A DNA stretch of 64,000 nt from NCBI GenBank assembly GCA_030403585.1, contig JAUEPE010000013.1, positions 1-64,000 of the forward strand, read 5' to 3'. Below, piece after piece: positions 1 through 10,724 of this stretch. Below the pieces are notes generated by a model. That model was not told where the DNA came from, made no database searches, and saw nothing but the letters and a program-made list of their open reading frames with translations. The DNA is from Frankia sp. RB7 (GTDB taxonomy: Bacteria > Pseudomonadota > Alphaproteobacteria > Rhizobiales > Xanthobacteraceae). The translations under genes were made by a program, and so were the position numbers. Position 1 is the stretch's first letter, and the number at the start of each line of letters is the position of its first letter.

Positions 1-1026
1 GGGGATGTCGGCCTTCTTCGCGGCCTCGACCGCATCCATGATCGCGGTGAGCTGCGGCACGCCGACGCCGGCGACGATGCGCGTGGTGCAGATCGAGCCC
101 GGGCCGATGCCGACCTTGATGCAGTCCGCGCCCGCATCGATCAGCGCCTGCGTACCCTCCGCGGTCGCGACGTTGCCGGCGACGACCTGCACGGAATTGG
201 AGAGACGCTTGATGCGGTTCACCGCATGCAGCACGTGGCGGGAATGGCCGTGCGCGGTGTCGACCACGACGAGGTCGACGCCGGCATCGATCAGCCGCTC
301 GGTGCGCTCGAAACCGGTGTCGCCGACCGTGGTGGCGGCGGCGACGCGGAGGCGCCCCTGCGCGTCCTTGCAGGCGAGCGGATGGGCGACCGCCTTCTCC
401 ATGTCCTTGACGGTGATCAGGCCGACACAGCGATACTGCTCGTCGACGACCAGCAGCTTCTCGATGCGGTGGTGATGCAGCAATCGCCGGGCTTCGTCCT
501 GGCTGACATTCTCGCGGACCGTGACGAGGCCCTCATGCGTCATCAGCTCGGAGACTTTTTGCCGGCGGTCGGTGGCGAAACGCACGTCGCGGTTGGTGAG
601 GATACCAACCAGCTTGCCTGGCACGGCCTTGCTGGCGCCGGTGACGACGGGAATGCCGGAGATACCGTGGTCGCTCATCAGCTTGAGCGCATCGTCAAGC
701 GAGGCCTCGGGGCTGATGGTGAGCGGGTTCACCACCATGCCCGACTCGAACCGCTTGACCTGCCGCACCTGGGCGGCCTGGCCTTCGGGATCGAAATTGC
801 GGTGGATGACGCCGAGGCCGCCGGCCTGCGCCATGGCGATCGCCATGCGGGCCTCGGTGACGGTGTCCATGGCGGAGGCCATGATCGGGATGTTGAGCGG
901 AATGGCGCGGGTGACGCGGGAGCGGATATCGACTTCGCCCGGCATGACGTCCGACAGGCCCGGCTTCAACAGCACGTCGTCGAACGTGAAGGCTTCGCGG
1001 ATGCCTTGAAGTTGCACCGTGGCCAT
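1..1026 (-). CDS. guaB: IMP dehydrogenase, C-terminal end cut off by the window edge
   Basis: Oxidises IMP to XMP with NAD+, the committed step of GMP synthesis in the cytoplasm. The first 342 residues are present out of roughly 500. The N-terminal barrel begins [20 protein letters not shown], a CBS-domain pair lies at about residues 95-210, and the catalytic loop GPGSICTTR carries the active-site cysteine at about residue 313. The ATG at 1026 is preceded by a strong GGAAGGAG ribosome site with correct spacing. The gene is transcribed out of the window to the left; no neighbour in the window is co-oriented and close enough to be in its operon. Confidence 0.96.
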   Translation of the reverse strand, partial: MATVQLQGIREAFTFDDVLLKPGLSDVMPGEVDIRSRVTRAIPLNIPIMASAMDTVTEARMAIAMAQAGGLGVIHRNFDPEGQAAQVRQVKRFESGMVVNPLTISPEASLDDALKLMSDHGISGIPVVTGASKAVPGKLVGILTNRDVRFATDRRQKVSELMTHEGLVTVRENVSQDEARRLLHHHRIEKLLVVDEQYRCVGLITVKDMEKAVAHPLACKDAQGRLRVAAATTVGDTGFERTERLIDAGVDLVVVDTAHGHSRHVLHAVNRIKRLSNSVQVVAGNVATAEGTQALIDAGADCIKVGIGPGSICTTRIVAGVGVPQLTAIMDAVEAAKKADIP

Positions 1027-1401
1027 TTGCCAACTCCTTCCTGCGGCCGTGCCGCAAATAAGTATGGATGAGCGCCGCCCTCGGCGTGCCTTGCGGCATC
1101 GCCGGAGATTCGGAGCCCATCGGTGGGGTTGACGCGGGTCGATAGCACGGCCGCGTGACGAATCAAAGCAAATCGGACCGCTGGCCAGCCATGCACAGGC
1201 TTTTTAGGTAAATTCAGCGGGGATAGCCCGGCCGCAACCCACCCACCGTCATTCGGGGGCGCGTCGAAGGCACGAGCCCGGGCTGACGAAGGAACGAGCG
1301 CAGGATTTAGGTGCTATGCGTTGATCCGCAATGGTCCCGGCCGAGTCGTGGTGTTAAGCCGCAAGTCCACCCCTCCTTCTGATTTTCATTACCAATCCGT
1401 C
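1027..1401. other. 375-base divergent intergenic region guaB / MFS gene
   Basis: No credible gene is seen here. The guaB ribosome site lies at the left end. Around 1249-1290 there is a decayed half of the GTCATTC-GGGG palindromic repeat family that is complete elsewhere in the window (for example 2903-3009). A TTG-started extension of the MFS frame (from 1321) is possible but adds residues that do not look like transporter sequence. Confidence 0.5.
1139..1166 (-). promoter_or_regulatory. possible guaB promoter
   Basis: On the minus strand TTGATT (1166-1161) and TATCGA (1144-1139) are separated by 16 bases and lie about 113 bases upstream of the guaB start. The boxes are only partial matches to a sigma-70-type promoter. 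This is an inference from position and sequence. Confidence 0.25.
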
Positions 1402-2892
1402 ATGGTCGACAAGCAACGCATCATTCCGCTGATCGTGGCCACTGCTCTCTTCATGGAGAACATGGACTCCACGGTGATCGCCACCTCGCTGCCGGCGATC
1501 GCGGCCGACATCGGCACCAGCCCGCTGACGCTGAAGCTGGCGATCACGTCCTACCTCCTGTCGCTCGCGGTATTCATCCCGGCGAGCGGCTGGACCGCTG
1601 ACAGGTTCGGCGCGCGCATGGTGTTCGCGATCGCCGTCGGCGTTTTCATGGTCGGCTCGGTTGGCTGCGCGCTATCGACCTCGGTCACCGACTTCGTGTT
1701 CGCGCGCATCCTCCAGGGCATGGGCGGCGCGATGATGACGCCGGTCGGGCGCCTCGTGCTGCTGCGCTCCGTCGACAAGAGCGCGCTGGTCAACGCCATG
1801 GCCTGGGTGACGGTCCCCGCCCTGATCGGTCCCGTGATCGGCCCGCCGCTCGGCGGCTTCATCACCACCTACGCGACGTGGCACTGGATATTCCTGATCA
1901 ACATTCCGATCGGGCTGCTCGGCATCTTCATGGCGCTGAAGTTCATCGATCCGATCAAGAGCGACGAACGCGAGCCGTTCGACCTCTACGGCATGGTGCT
2001 GGCGGGCGTCGGGCTTGCCGGCATCGCGTTCGGTCTCTCCGTGGCCGGCCTCAATTTGCTGCCCTGGAGCATCGTTGCGGCCCTGGTTGCGGGCGGCGCG
2101 ATCTCGATGACGCTCTACGTCATCCATGCCCGGCGGACGGGATCGCCGGTGCTGGACTTCTCGCTCCTGAACCTGCCGACGCTGCGCGCGGCGGTGCTCG
2201 GCGGTTTCCTGTTCCGGCTCGGCATCGGCGCGCTGCCCTTCCTTCTGCCGCTGCTGATGCAGATCGGCTTCGGGCTGTCGCCATTCCATTCCGGCCTCGT
2301 CACCTTCGGCTCCTCGCTCGGCGCGATGGGCATGAAGACGCTGGCCGCGCGGATCATCCGCACCTTCGGCTTCCGCAACCTGATGACGGTGAACGCCATC
2401 ATCAGCGCATTTTTCCTCGGCGTCTGCGCGCTGTTCACGGTGACGACGCCGCTGCTGATCATCCTGGTGATCCTGGTGGTCGGCGGCTTCTTCCGCTCGC
2501 TCGAATTCACCGCGATCAACACGGTGGCCTATGCCGACGTCGAGAGTGCGCAGATGAGCCGCGCCACCACGCTGGTCAGCGTCAATCAGCAGCTCGCGGT
2601 CTCCGCCGGCGTCGCGGTCGGTGCCGCCTCGGTCGAGACCACGATGTGGCTCAGCCATGTCAGCGAGCTCAACGCCACCGTGTTCGCGCCGGCCTTCGTC
2701 GTGGTGGCGCTGACCTCGGCGGCGTCGAGCTGGTTCTTCTGGCAGATGCCCGACGACGCCGGCCACGAGATCTCCGGCCGCAAGGTCGGCGACATCGCAA
2801 GCCGCAAGGGCGCGGCCAAGAGCGCGGCAACCGCCGCCGTCAAGGTGGCGACGGAAGACACGCAGGACATGCGGGATCAGCGGCTGGGGTGA
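1402..2892 (+). CDS. MFS transporter, DHA2 (EmrB/QacA-like) family
   Basis: Predicted inner-membrane proton-coupled exporter of drugs or other small molecules. The 496-residue protein is almost entirely hydrophobic helices. Family motifs are visible: MENMDSTVIATSLPAIA in helix 1, the loop DRFGARMVF, RILQGMGGAMMTPVGR in helix 4, and the antiporter motif GPVIGPPLGG in helix 5. The ATG at 1402 is preferred because it places helix 1 directly after a short MVDKQR leader; the frame is open upstream to a TTG at 1321. A charged Ala/Lys tail closes the protein. No periplasmic adaptor (EmrA-like) gene adjoins it, so the substrate cannot be told. Confidence 0.87.
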   Translation: MVDKQRIIPLIVATALFMENMDSTVIATSLPAIAADIGTSPLTLKLAITSYLLSLAVFIPASGWTADRFGARMVFAIAVGVFMVGSVGCALSTSVTDFVFARILQGMGGAMMTPVGRLVLLRSVDKSALVNAMAWVTVPALIGPVIGPPLGGFITTYATWHWIFLINIPIGLLGIFMALKFIDPIKSDEREPFDLYGMVLAGVGLAGIAFGLSVAGLNLLPWSIVAALVAGGAISMTLYVIHARRTGSPVLDFSLLNLPTLRAAVLGGFLFRLGIGALPFLLPLLMQIGFGLSPFHSGLVTFGSSLGAMGMKTLAARIIRTFGFRNLMTVNAIISAFFLGVCALFTVTTPLLIILVILVVGGFFRSLEFTAINTVAYADVESAQMSRATTLVSVNQQLAVSAGVAVGAASVETTMWLSHVSELNATVFAPAFVVVALTSAASSWFFWQMPDDAGHEISGRKVGDIASRKGAAKSAATAAVKVATEDTQDMRDQRLG

Positions 2893-2902
2893 TTATCCCC
2901 TC

Positions 2903-3009
2903 CGTCATTCCGGGGCGATGCGCAGCATCGAGCCCGGAATCCATTTGCCTCAGGAATGCGCGGAGAAATGGATTCCGGGCTCGCCTCTTCGAGGCGCCCC
3001 GGAATGACG
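2903..3009. repeat. palindromic intergenic repeat (CGTCATTCCGGGG family)
   Basis: The ends CGTCATTCCGGGGCG (2903-2917) and its exact reverse complement (2995-3009) form a 15-base stem. A second nested pair is GAGCCCGGAATCCAT (2930-2944) with its complement (2968-2982). It lies between convergent genes and could act as a bidirectional terminator or mRNA 3' end structure. A related element is at 41444-41549. Confidence 0.85.
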
Positions 3010-3012
3010 AGC

Positions 3013-3699
3013 TTACGTCTTCGCCTCGCCGCGAAACCCCGTCGCGAGCACGTAGCGCTCTGAGGAATCCTGCCGGCTCGCGGCCGGCTTGACGTGACGC
3101 ACGGACGCAAAATCGCGCTTGAGCTGGGCAAGCAGCTCGGCGTCGGCGCCGCTCTGGAACGCTTTTGCGAGAAACGTTCCGCCGGGCTTCAGCACATCAC
3201 AGGCGAACGCCGCCGCGGTCTCGATCAGACCGACGATGCGGAGCTGGTCGGTCTTGCGGTGGCCGGTGGTGTTGGCGGCCATGTCGGACATCACGACGTC
3301 GGCGCCGCCGCCGAGCATGGCGTTGAGCTTCGCCGGGGCCTCGTTGTCCATGAAGTCGAGCTGCGCGAAGTCGACGCCGGCAATCTCGGGCATGTCCAAC
3401 AGATCGATCGCGACGACCTTGCCCTTGCCGTCGATCGAGCCGACGCGCTTGGCCGCGATCTGGCTCCAGCCGCCCGGCGCGGCACCAAGATCGACCACGG
3501 CCATGCCCGCTTTCAGCAGGCGGTATTTGTCGTCGATCTCGAGCAGCTTGAACGCCGCGCGCGAGCGATAACCCAAAGCCTTCGCCTTGACGACATAGGG
3601 ATCGTTGAGCTGTCGCTCCAGCCAGAGTTTCGACGACAATTTGCGCTTGCCGTGGGTCTTGACCTGGACGTGCAAGCGGCCGGTGGTGTCTTTGGCCAT
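3013..3699 (-). CDS. rlmE: 23S rRNA (uridine-2'-O-)-methyltransferase RlmE (FtsJ/RrmJ)
   Basis: Methylates the 2'-OH of the universally conserved uridine in the 23S rRNA A-loop (U2552 in E. coli) during late 50S assembly. The 228-residue protein has the SAM-binding motif VDLGAAPGGWSQIA. The K-D-K-E catalytic set is seen as the lysine in the N-terminal AFKLLEI region, MSDMA, FLAKAF and SSERY. Its ATG lies one base after the stop of the upstream phosphatase gene, with GGAGCTGGTGAG as ribosome site, so the two are translationally coupled. It has a basic N-terminal extension. Confidence 0.94.
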   Translation of the reverse strand: MAKDTTGRLHVQVKTHGKRKLSSKLWLERQLNDPYVVKAKALGYRSRAAFKLLEIDDKYRLLKAGMAVVDLGAAPGGWSQIAAKRVGSIDGKGKVVAIDLLDMPEIAGVDFAQLDFMDNEAPAKLNAMLGGGADVVMSDMAANTTGHRKTDQLRIVGLIETAAAFACDVLKPGGTFLAKAFQSGADAELLAQLKRDFASVRHVKPAASRQDSSERYVLATGFRGEAKT

Positions 3700-3700
3700 C

Positions 3701-4771
3701 TCACCAGCTCCTGAGCGCGCCGTCCTCGCGCATCATCTCGACCAGCATGCCCTCGCGCAGGCCCCGGTCGGCGACGCGCAGGCGCGGCAGCGGGAAAGCG
3801 CGGCGGATCGCATCGAGGATGGCGCAGCCGGCCAGCACGAGATCGGCGCGCTCGATGCTGATGCAGCTATTGTTGGCGCGGTCCTCGTAGCTCATGCCGA
3901 GCAGCTTGTCGATGGTCGCGGTGAGGTCGGAATCGTTCATCCAGATACTGTCGATGCGGCGGCGGTCGTAGCGCGCGAGATTGAGATGGATGCCGGCGAG
4001 CGTGGTCACGGTGCCCGACGTGCCGAGCAGATGCATGTCGGCCAGATCGCGGCCATGCGTTTCCGCGAACGGCGTAATATGGTTGGCGACCTCCTGCTCC
4101 ATCGCAGCATAAATCTCCGGCGTCACGTCGCGGCCGCCGAACTGCTCGGCCAGCGTCACGACGCCAAGCGGGATCGACATCCAGGCCTTGATGCGCGGCT
4201 CCGGATTTTCCGGGTCGCGCTCGATCCGCACCAGCTCGGTCGAGCCGCCGCCGATATCGAACAGGATGGCGCCGCGCCCCTTCGGGTCGACCAGCGGCGA
4301 GCAGCCGAGCATGGCGAGCGAGGCTTCGGTCTCGCGGTCGATCACCTCGAGCTCGATGCCGGTCTCGGCCGCGACGCGGCCGCGAAAGTCCTCCGCATTC
4401 GAGGCCGCACGGCAGGCTTCGGTCGCGATCAGCCGCAGCCGCTTGGCTTTGCGCAAATTGATCTTGTCCCGGCAGATGCTGAGCGCGGCGATGGCGCGAT
4501 CGATTGCGGCCTCGCTGATCGAGCCGGTCGCCGAGACGCCCTCGCCGAGTCGGATGATGCGTGAGAAGGAATCGACCACGCGAAAGCCGTCGTGGGTCGG
4601 ACAGGCGATCAGGAGCCTGCAATTGTTGGTACCGAGGTCCAGCGCCGCATAGACGCCGGTTCCCGCTTGCGCAGGGACAGCCGGTTCGGGGGCCAACGCC
4701 ACCGCCGCCATCGACCCCTCCAGCTCACCGTGCGGCGCATGGCCGTCGCGGAGCCGCGTGTGGTCATTCAT
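3701..4771 (-). CDS. Ppx/GppA family exopolyphosphatase / pppGpp phosphatase
   Basis: Hydrolyses polyphosphate and/or the gamma phosphate of pppGpp. The 356-residue protein shows the ASKHA phosphate motifs ALDLGTNNCRLLIA, the second phosphate loop FDIGGGSTELV and LGTSGTVTTLAGI. It has only the core domains, shorter than the roughly 500-residue E. coli Ppx and GppA, as is common in alphaproteobacteria. The ATG at 4771 gives a short variable leader before the first motif; the frame is open to 4939. It is upstream of and coupled to rlmE. Whether the main substrate is polyP or pppGpp cannot be decided from sequence. Confidence 0.9.
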   Translation of the reverse strand: MNDHTRLRDGHAPHGELEGSMAAVALAPEPAVPAQAGTGVYAALDLGTNNCRLLIACPTHDGFRVVDSFSRIIRLGEGVSATGSISEAAIDRAIAALSICRDKINLRKAKRLRLIATEACRAASNAEDFRGRVAAETGIELEVIDRETEASLAMLGCSPLVDPKGRGAILFDIGGGSTELVRIERDPENPEPRIKAWMSIPLGVVTLAEQFGGRDVTPEIYAAMEQEVANHITPFAETHGRDLADMHLLGTSGTVTTLAGIHLNLARYDRRRIDSIWMNDSDLTATIDKLLGMSYEDRANNSCISIERADLVLAGCAILDAIRRAFPLPRLRVADRGLREGMLVEMMREDGALRSW

Positions 4772-4982
4772 ACAAACTGTCTTTCCGCGGCCGGTCGGGC
4801 CGGTCTGGAATTGATTTTTCGCCTGAAACATTAGCAGCGCGGCAGGTATGCGCAACAACGCATCACATGGGACCATGCCCATTCGTGCGTTGTCGTGAAC
4901 GGGTCGGTGGGTTATTTCAATGGGGTCCGGTCCCTCCACGCGCCCACAAACCGCGCAATTGCCGGCTTTTCAGGTCATTTCC

Positions 4983-7352
4983 ATGCAAGAACACACGAAA
5001 TCCTCGACGCTCGAAAACGCTATTGCACTGCAAAAATATGGCGTCGGGCAGCCGGTCCGCCGCAAGGAAGACGACACGCTGGTGCGCGGCAAGGGCCGTT
5101 ACACCGACGATTTCAACCTGCCCGGCCAAGCCCATTGCGTGGTCGTCCGCTCGACCCATGCCCATGGCATCCTCCGCGGTATTGGCACTGACGCCGCCAA
5201 GGGGATGCCGGGCGTACTGGGCGTGTGGACGGGCAAGGACCTCGACGCGGCCGGCTATGGCCCCTTCACCTGCGGCCTGCCCTTGAAGAGCCGTGACGGC
5301 TCGCCCCTGCTCCAGACCAACCGCCAGCCGCTGGCGACCGACAGGGTCCGCTTCGTCGGCGATCCCGTCGCCTTCGTGGTCGCCGATACGCTGGCCCAGG
5401 CGCGGGACGCGGCCGAGGCCGTCGAGCTCGATATCGAGCCGCTGCCGGCGGTGACCGATCCCGAGGAAGCCACCAAGCCCGGCGCGCCGCAGCTCTACGA
5501 CCACATCCCGAACAACGTCGCGCTCGACTATCATTATGGCGACATGGAGAAGGTAAGCGCCGCTTTCGCCAGCGCCGCCCATGTCACCAAGGTCGACATC
5601 GAGAATACCCGCGTCGCCGTGGTCTCGATGGAGCCGCGCGTGGGACTTGCCTCCTACGACAAGACCACCGAGCGCTACACCATCCAGATGCCGACGCAGG
5701 GCGTCGCGGGCAACCGCGCCAACCTCGCCAAGAACCTGAAGGTGCCGAACGAGAAGGTGCGCATCCTCACCGCCAATGTCGGCGGCTCCTTCGGCATGAA
5801 GAACGTCAACTATCCCGAATACATGTGCATCCTCTACGCGGCGAAGGCGCTGGGACGCCCGGTGAAGTGGCTCGACGAGCGCTCCACCAGCTTCCTCTCC
5901 GACAGCCACGGCCGCGCGCAGCGCATCCACGCCGAGCTCGCGCTCGATGCCGAAGGACACTTCCTCGCGGCAAAGCTCTCCGGCTACGGCAATCTCGGCG
6001 CCTACATCACCGGTGTCGCGCCGGGGCCGCTCTCGCTCAACACCGGCAAGAACTTTTCCAGCGTCTATCGCACGCCGCTGATGGGCATCGACATCAAGAC
6101 GGTGCTGACCAATACTACGCTGATGGGCGCCTATCGCGGCGCCGGCCGCCCCGAGGCGAACTACTACATGGAGCGGCTGATCGACCGCGCCGCCGACGAG
6201 ATGGGCATCAACCGGCTGACCATGCGCAAGCGCAACTTCATCAAGCCGAACCAGATGCCCTTCCCGGCCTCTTCCGGCGTCACCTATGACAGCGGCGACT
6301 TCCAGGCGGTGTTCAACAAGGCGCTCGACATCTCCGACCACGAGAATTTTGCCAAGCGCAAGAAGGAGAGCAAGAAGGCCGGCAAGCTGCGCGGCATCGC
6401 TGTCGGCTCCTACCTCGAGGTCACCGCGCCGCCGAGCCCCGAGCTCGGCAAGATCGTGTTCGATCCCGATGGCAGCGTGCAGCTGATCACCGGCACGCTC
6501 GACTACGGCCAGGGCCATGCATCCGCATTTGCGCAGGTGCTTTGCGCGCAGCTCGGCGTGCCCTTCGAGAGCGTCAAGCTCGTGCAGGGCGACAGCGATA
6601 TCGTCCACACCGGCAACGGCACCGGTGGCTCGCGCTCCATCACCGCGACCGGACAAGCCATCGTGGAATCCTCGAAGCTCGTGATTGAAAAGGGCAAGCG
6701 CGCCGCCGCGCACATGCTGGAGGCCTCGGAAGCCGACATCGAGTTTGCCGATGGCGCCTTCACCATCGCCGGCACCGACCGCAGCATCGACATCATGGAG
6801 CTCGCCAAGAAGCTGCATGACGGCAAGGTGCCGGACGGCGTGCCTGACTCACTCGACGTCGACCATACCAGCGCGCCGGTGCCGTCAGCCTTCCCGAACG
6901 GTTGCCATGTCGCCGAGGTCGAGGTCGATCCGGAGACCGGCGTGGTGCAGATCGTGCGCTACAGCGCCGTGAACGATTTCGGTACGGTGATCAACCCGAT
7001 GCTGGTTGCGGGCCAGCTCCATGGCGGCGTCGTCCAGGGTATTGGACAAGCGCTGATGGAGCACGTGCGCTACGACGAAGGCGGCCAGCCGATCACGGGT
7101 TCACTGATGGACTACGCACTGCCCCGCGCCGAGGACGTGCCGTTCATGGAGGTCGGCGACCATCCGGTGCCGGCCAAGAGCAATCCCTTGGGTACCAAGG
7201 GTTGCGGCGAGGCCGGCTGTGCCGGCAGCCTGTCGACCGTGGTAAACGCGGTGGTCGATGCGCTGTCGGATTACGGCATCAAGCACATCGACATGCCGTT
7301 GACGCCGGAACGGGTGTGGCGCGCGATCCAGGACGCCAAGGGCGCGGCGTAA
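4983..7352 (+). CDS. molybdopterin-binding large subunit of a xanthine dehydrogenase / CO dehydrogenase-like hydroxylase
   Basis: Molybdenum hydroxylase large subunit of 789 residues, related to CoxL, XdhB and aldehyde oxidase large chains. It has the N-terminal a/b hammerhead (VGQPVRRKEDDTLVRGKGRYTDD is the entry motif) and the Mo-cofactor domain with GGSFGMKN. The motif AYRGAGR is present where form I CO dehydrogenases carry AYXCSFR, so it is a form II-type protein of unknown substrate. GCGEAG contains the conserved catalytic glutamate. The ATG at 4983 begins MQEHTK; an upstream start at 4920 is possible. The FAD (medium) and 2Fe-2S (small) subunits that normally sit beside such genes are absent on both sides. 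Confidence 0.9.
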   Translation: MQEHTKSSTLENAIALQKYGVGQPVRRKEDDTLVRGKGRYTDDFNLPGQAHCVVVRSTHAHGILRGIGTDAAKGMPGVLGVWTGKDLDAAGYGPFTCGLPLKSRDGSPLLQTNRQPLATDRVRFVGDPVAFVVADTLAQARDAAEAVELDIEPLPAVTDPEEATKPGAPQLYDHIPNNVALDYHYGDMEKVSAAFASAAHVTKVDIENTRVAVVSMEPRVGLASYDKTTERYTIQMPTQGVAGNRANLAKNLKVPNEKVRILTANVGGSFGMKNVNYPEYMCILYAAKALGRPVKWLDERSTSFLSDSHGRAQRIHAELALDAEGHFLAAKLSGYGNLGAYITGVAPGPLSLNTGKNFSSVYRTPLMGIDIKTVLTNTTLMGAYRGAGRPEANYYMERLIDRAADEMGINRLTMRKRNFIKPNQMPFPASSGVTYDSGDFQAVFNKALDISDHENFAKRKKESKKAGKLRGIAVGSYLEVTAPPSPELGKIVFDPDGSVQLITGTLDYGQGHASAFAQVLCAQLGVPFESVKLVQGDSDIVHTGNGTGGSRSITATGQAIVESSKLVIEKGKRAAAHMLEASEADIEFADGAFTIAGTDRSIDIMELAKKLHDGKVPDGVPDSLDVDHTSAPVPSAFPNGCHVAEVEVDPETGVVQIVRYSAVNDFGTVINPMLVAGQLHGGVVQGIGQALMEHVRYDEGGQPITGSLMDYALPRAEDVPFMEVGDHPVPAKSNPLGTKGCGEAGCAGSLSTVVNAVVDALSDYGIKHIDMPLTPERVWRAIQDAKGAA

Positions 7353-7380
7353 AGCTGCCCTTCTGCCTCCACATGCACAC

Positions 7381-7482
7381 TGTCATCGCCCGGCTTGACC
7401 GGGCGATCCAGTACTCCGCGGCAGTCGTGATTCACGGATGGGCCGCGGCGTACTGGATTCCCCGCCTTCGCGGGGAATGACA
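7381..7482. repeat. palindromic intergenic repeat
   Basis: The ends TGTCAT (7381-7386) and ATGACA (7477-7482) bracket nested complementary blocks GATCCAGTACTCCGCGGC and GCCGCGGCGTACTGGATTC. It lies between convergent genes. It has the same architecture as the other extragenic palindromes in the window, but the outer arm is CGCCCGGC-type. Confidence 0.75.
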
Positions 7483-7507
7483 GTGAATGCGGGGATACGC
7501 CGAAACC

Positions 7508-8308
7508 CTACTCCACCGCCCGCTCGCGCGGCTGATAGATCGCGATGTGCTGGCAATGCGCCAGCGGCGTCGTGCCGTTGGCCACGACCAGCGCGTCGAG
7601 CTCGACGAAGCGGTGGCCCTTCTTCTCGTAGTTCGCGGTGACCTTGGCCCGCGCGACGATTTCGTCGCCCGTGCGCACCGGTGACAAGAGTTGCATGCGG
7701 CTGCCGACATGGATCCACGGGCCGAGGATCGTATTGTCGACCAACACGCGGTTCATGACGCGCTGGATCAGGCCGGGATGGCCGAGGCCCTCGCGCGCGA
7801 AAATCGGATCGGCCTCCCTGACATCGGCGAGATAACCGGTCGCATCCTGCCCGGCCCAGCGGCGCGGCATCGTGCCCAGCCATTTGCCGACCTCGAAGAT
7901 GGCAGGGCTGACCGGCTTGCGCACGGACACCGCGGGCACTTCGACATAGTCGCCCAATGACACCGCTGGCGCTGCCGCTGGCAGCGACGCCGTTCCGGTG
8001 GCGCAAAGCTCGGTGCGGCTGAAGACCTCGATCGTCAGCAGACCGTTGTGCTCGGTCGCATCGATATCTGCGGTCTCGCCGTCATAGACCGGCTTGATGA
8101 AGCGCGCCTCGACCAGCCCGCGCGCGAGGAAATCACGGCCCCAGCGCGCCACCGGCACATGCATCATGTAGGCGAACACATCGACGCCCGGGACGAGGCC
8201 ACCGGAAAAGCCGAAGCGGCGCGCCACCGTGTCGTCATGCATCTTGTTTTCGGACTGCTTGGCGGTGTTGTAGGCCTCGACGCGGTAGGTTTCGAGCCGG
8301 TTCGGCAT
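7508..8308 (-). CDS. hot-dog fold dehydratase-like protein (MaoC/FAS1-dehydratase type)
   Basis: The 266-residue protein looks like a double hot-dog acyl-CoA dehydratase or thioesterase relative. The first half has a MaoC-like start (AYNTAKQSENKMHDD, then GLVPGVDVFAYMM). The second half contains HPGLIQRVMNRVL, WIHVGSRMQLLSPVRTGDEI and the YEKKGHRFVELDALV strand typical of hot-dog helices and sheets. A clear catalytic D-x-x-x-x-H pair of R-hydratases was not confirmed, so the reaction is not assigned. The ATG at 8308 is the first codon matching family sequence (MPNRLETYRVEAYN). It is divergent from the YaiI gene. Confidence 0.7.
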   Translation of the reverse strand: MPNRLETYRVEAYNTAKQSENKMHDDTVARRFGFSGGLVPGVDVFAYMMHVPVARWGRDFLARGLVEARFIKPVYDGETADIDATEHNGLLTIEVFSRTELCATGTASLPAAAPAVSLGDYVEVPAVSVRKPVSPAIFEVGKWLGTMPRRWAGQDATGYLADVREADPIFAREGLGHPGLIQRVMNRVLVDNTILGPWIHVGSRMQLLSPVRTGDEIVARAKVTANYEKKGHRFVELDALVVANGTTPLAHCQHIAIYQPRERAVE

Positions 8309-8415
8309 GGCTGGCTTTTTCCTAAGTTTTTGATCTTTCAGGGCAGATCGTAGGCCTCGCGGAACAGGGGTCAATCCCCTCGCCTTTGCGGCCCGAATGG
8401 GGTACCACGCGGCGA

Positions 8416-8907
8416 ATGACTGACATCCCCACCCGCATCTATGTCGACGCCGACGCCTGCCCGGTGAAGGACGAGATCTACCGCGTCGCGAGCCGGCACG
8501 GCGTCCCCGTGAGCGTAGTCGCCGGCAATTTTATCCGTGTGCCGCAGGACCCACTGATCGAGCGCATCGCCGCCGGCGCCGGCATGGACGCGGCTGACGA
8601 CTGGATTGCAGAGCGGGCCAAGCCCGGGGACGTCGTCATTACTTCCGACATTCCGCTGGCGAGCCGCTGCGTGAAAGCCGGCGCCGACGTGATCGCGCCG
8701 AACGGCAAGCCGTTCACGGAGGAGTCCATCGGCATGACGCTGGCGGTGCGCAATCTCATGACGGATCTGCGCTCAGCCGGCGAAGTCACCGGTGGCCCAA
8801 GATCGTTCGCCCCACGCGACCGCTCCTCATTCCTCTCGGCGCTCGACCAGACGCTGCGCCGGATCCAGCGCCGCCGCGCCGATCAGGCCGCAACGAGCCA
8901 AGGTTAG
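8416..8907 (+). CDS. YaiI/YqxD family protein (DUF188)
   Basis: Conserved bacterial protein of 163 residues with a PIN-like/NYN-related fold; the biochemical role is not established. The family signature [17 protein letters not shown] is at the N-terminus, followed by the acidic positions in [25 protein letters not shown]. It has the usual length. The start at 8416 removes a non-conserved ten-residue leader that would begin at 8386. The downstream ABC-F gene begins two bases after its stop, suggesting co-transcription. Confidence 0.88.
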   Translation: MTDIPTRIYVDADACPVKDEIYRVASRHGVPVSVVAGNFIRVPQDPLIERIAAGAGMDAADDWIAERAKPGDVVITSDIPLASRCVKAGADVIAPNGKPFTEESIGMTLAVRNLMTDLRSAGEVTGGPRSFAPRDRSSFLSALDQTLRRIQRRRADQAATSQG

Positions 8908-8909
8908 TC

Positions 8910-10721
<1,812 letters not shown>

Positions 10722-10724
10722 TCC

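Noticed and set aside
1321-1401. TTG-started extension of the MFS gene
   Set aside because: The 27 additional residues do not resemble transporter N-termini and there is no ribosome site before the TTG.
4383-4771. alternative long start of the phosphatase gene up to 4939
   Set aside because: The added 56 residues have no conservation-like pattern, and the ATG at 4771 directly precedes the fold.
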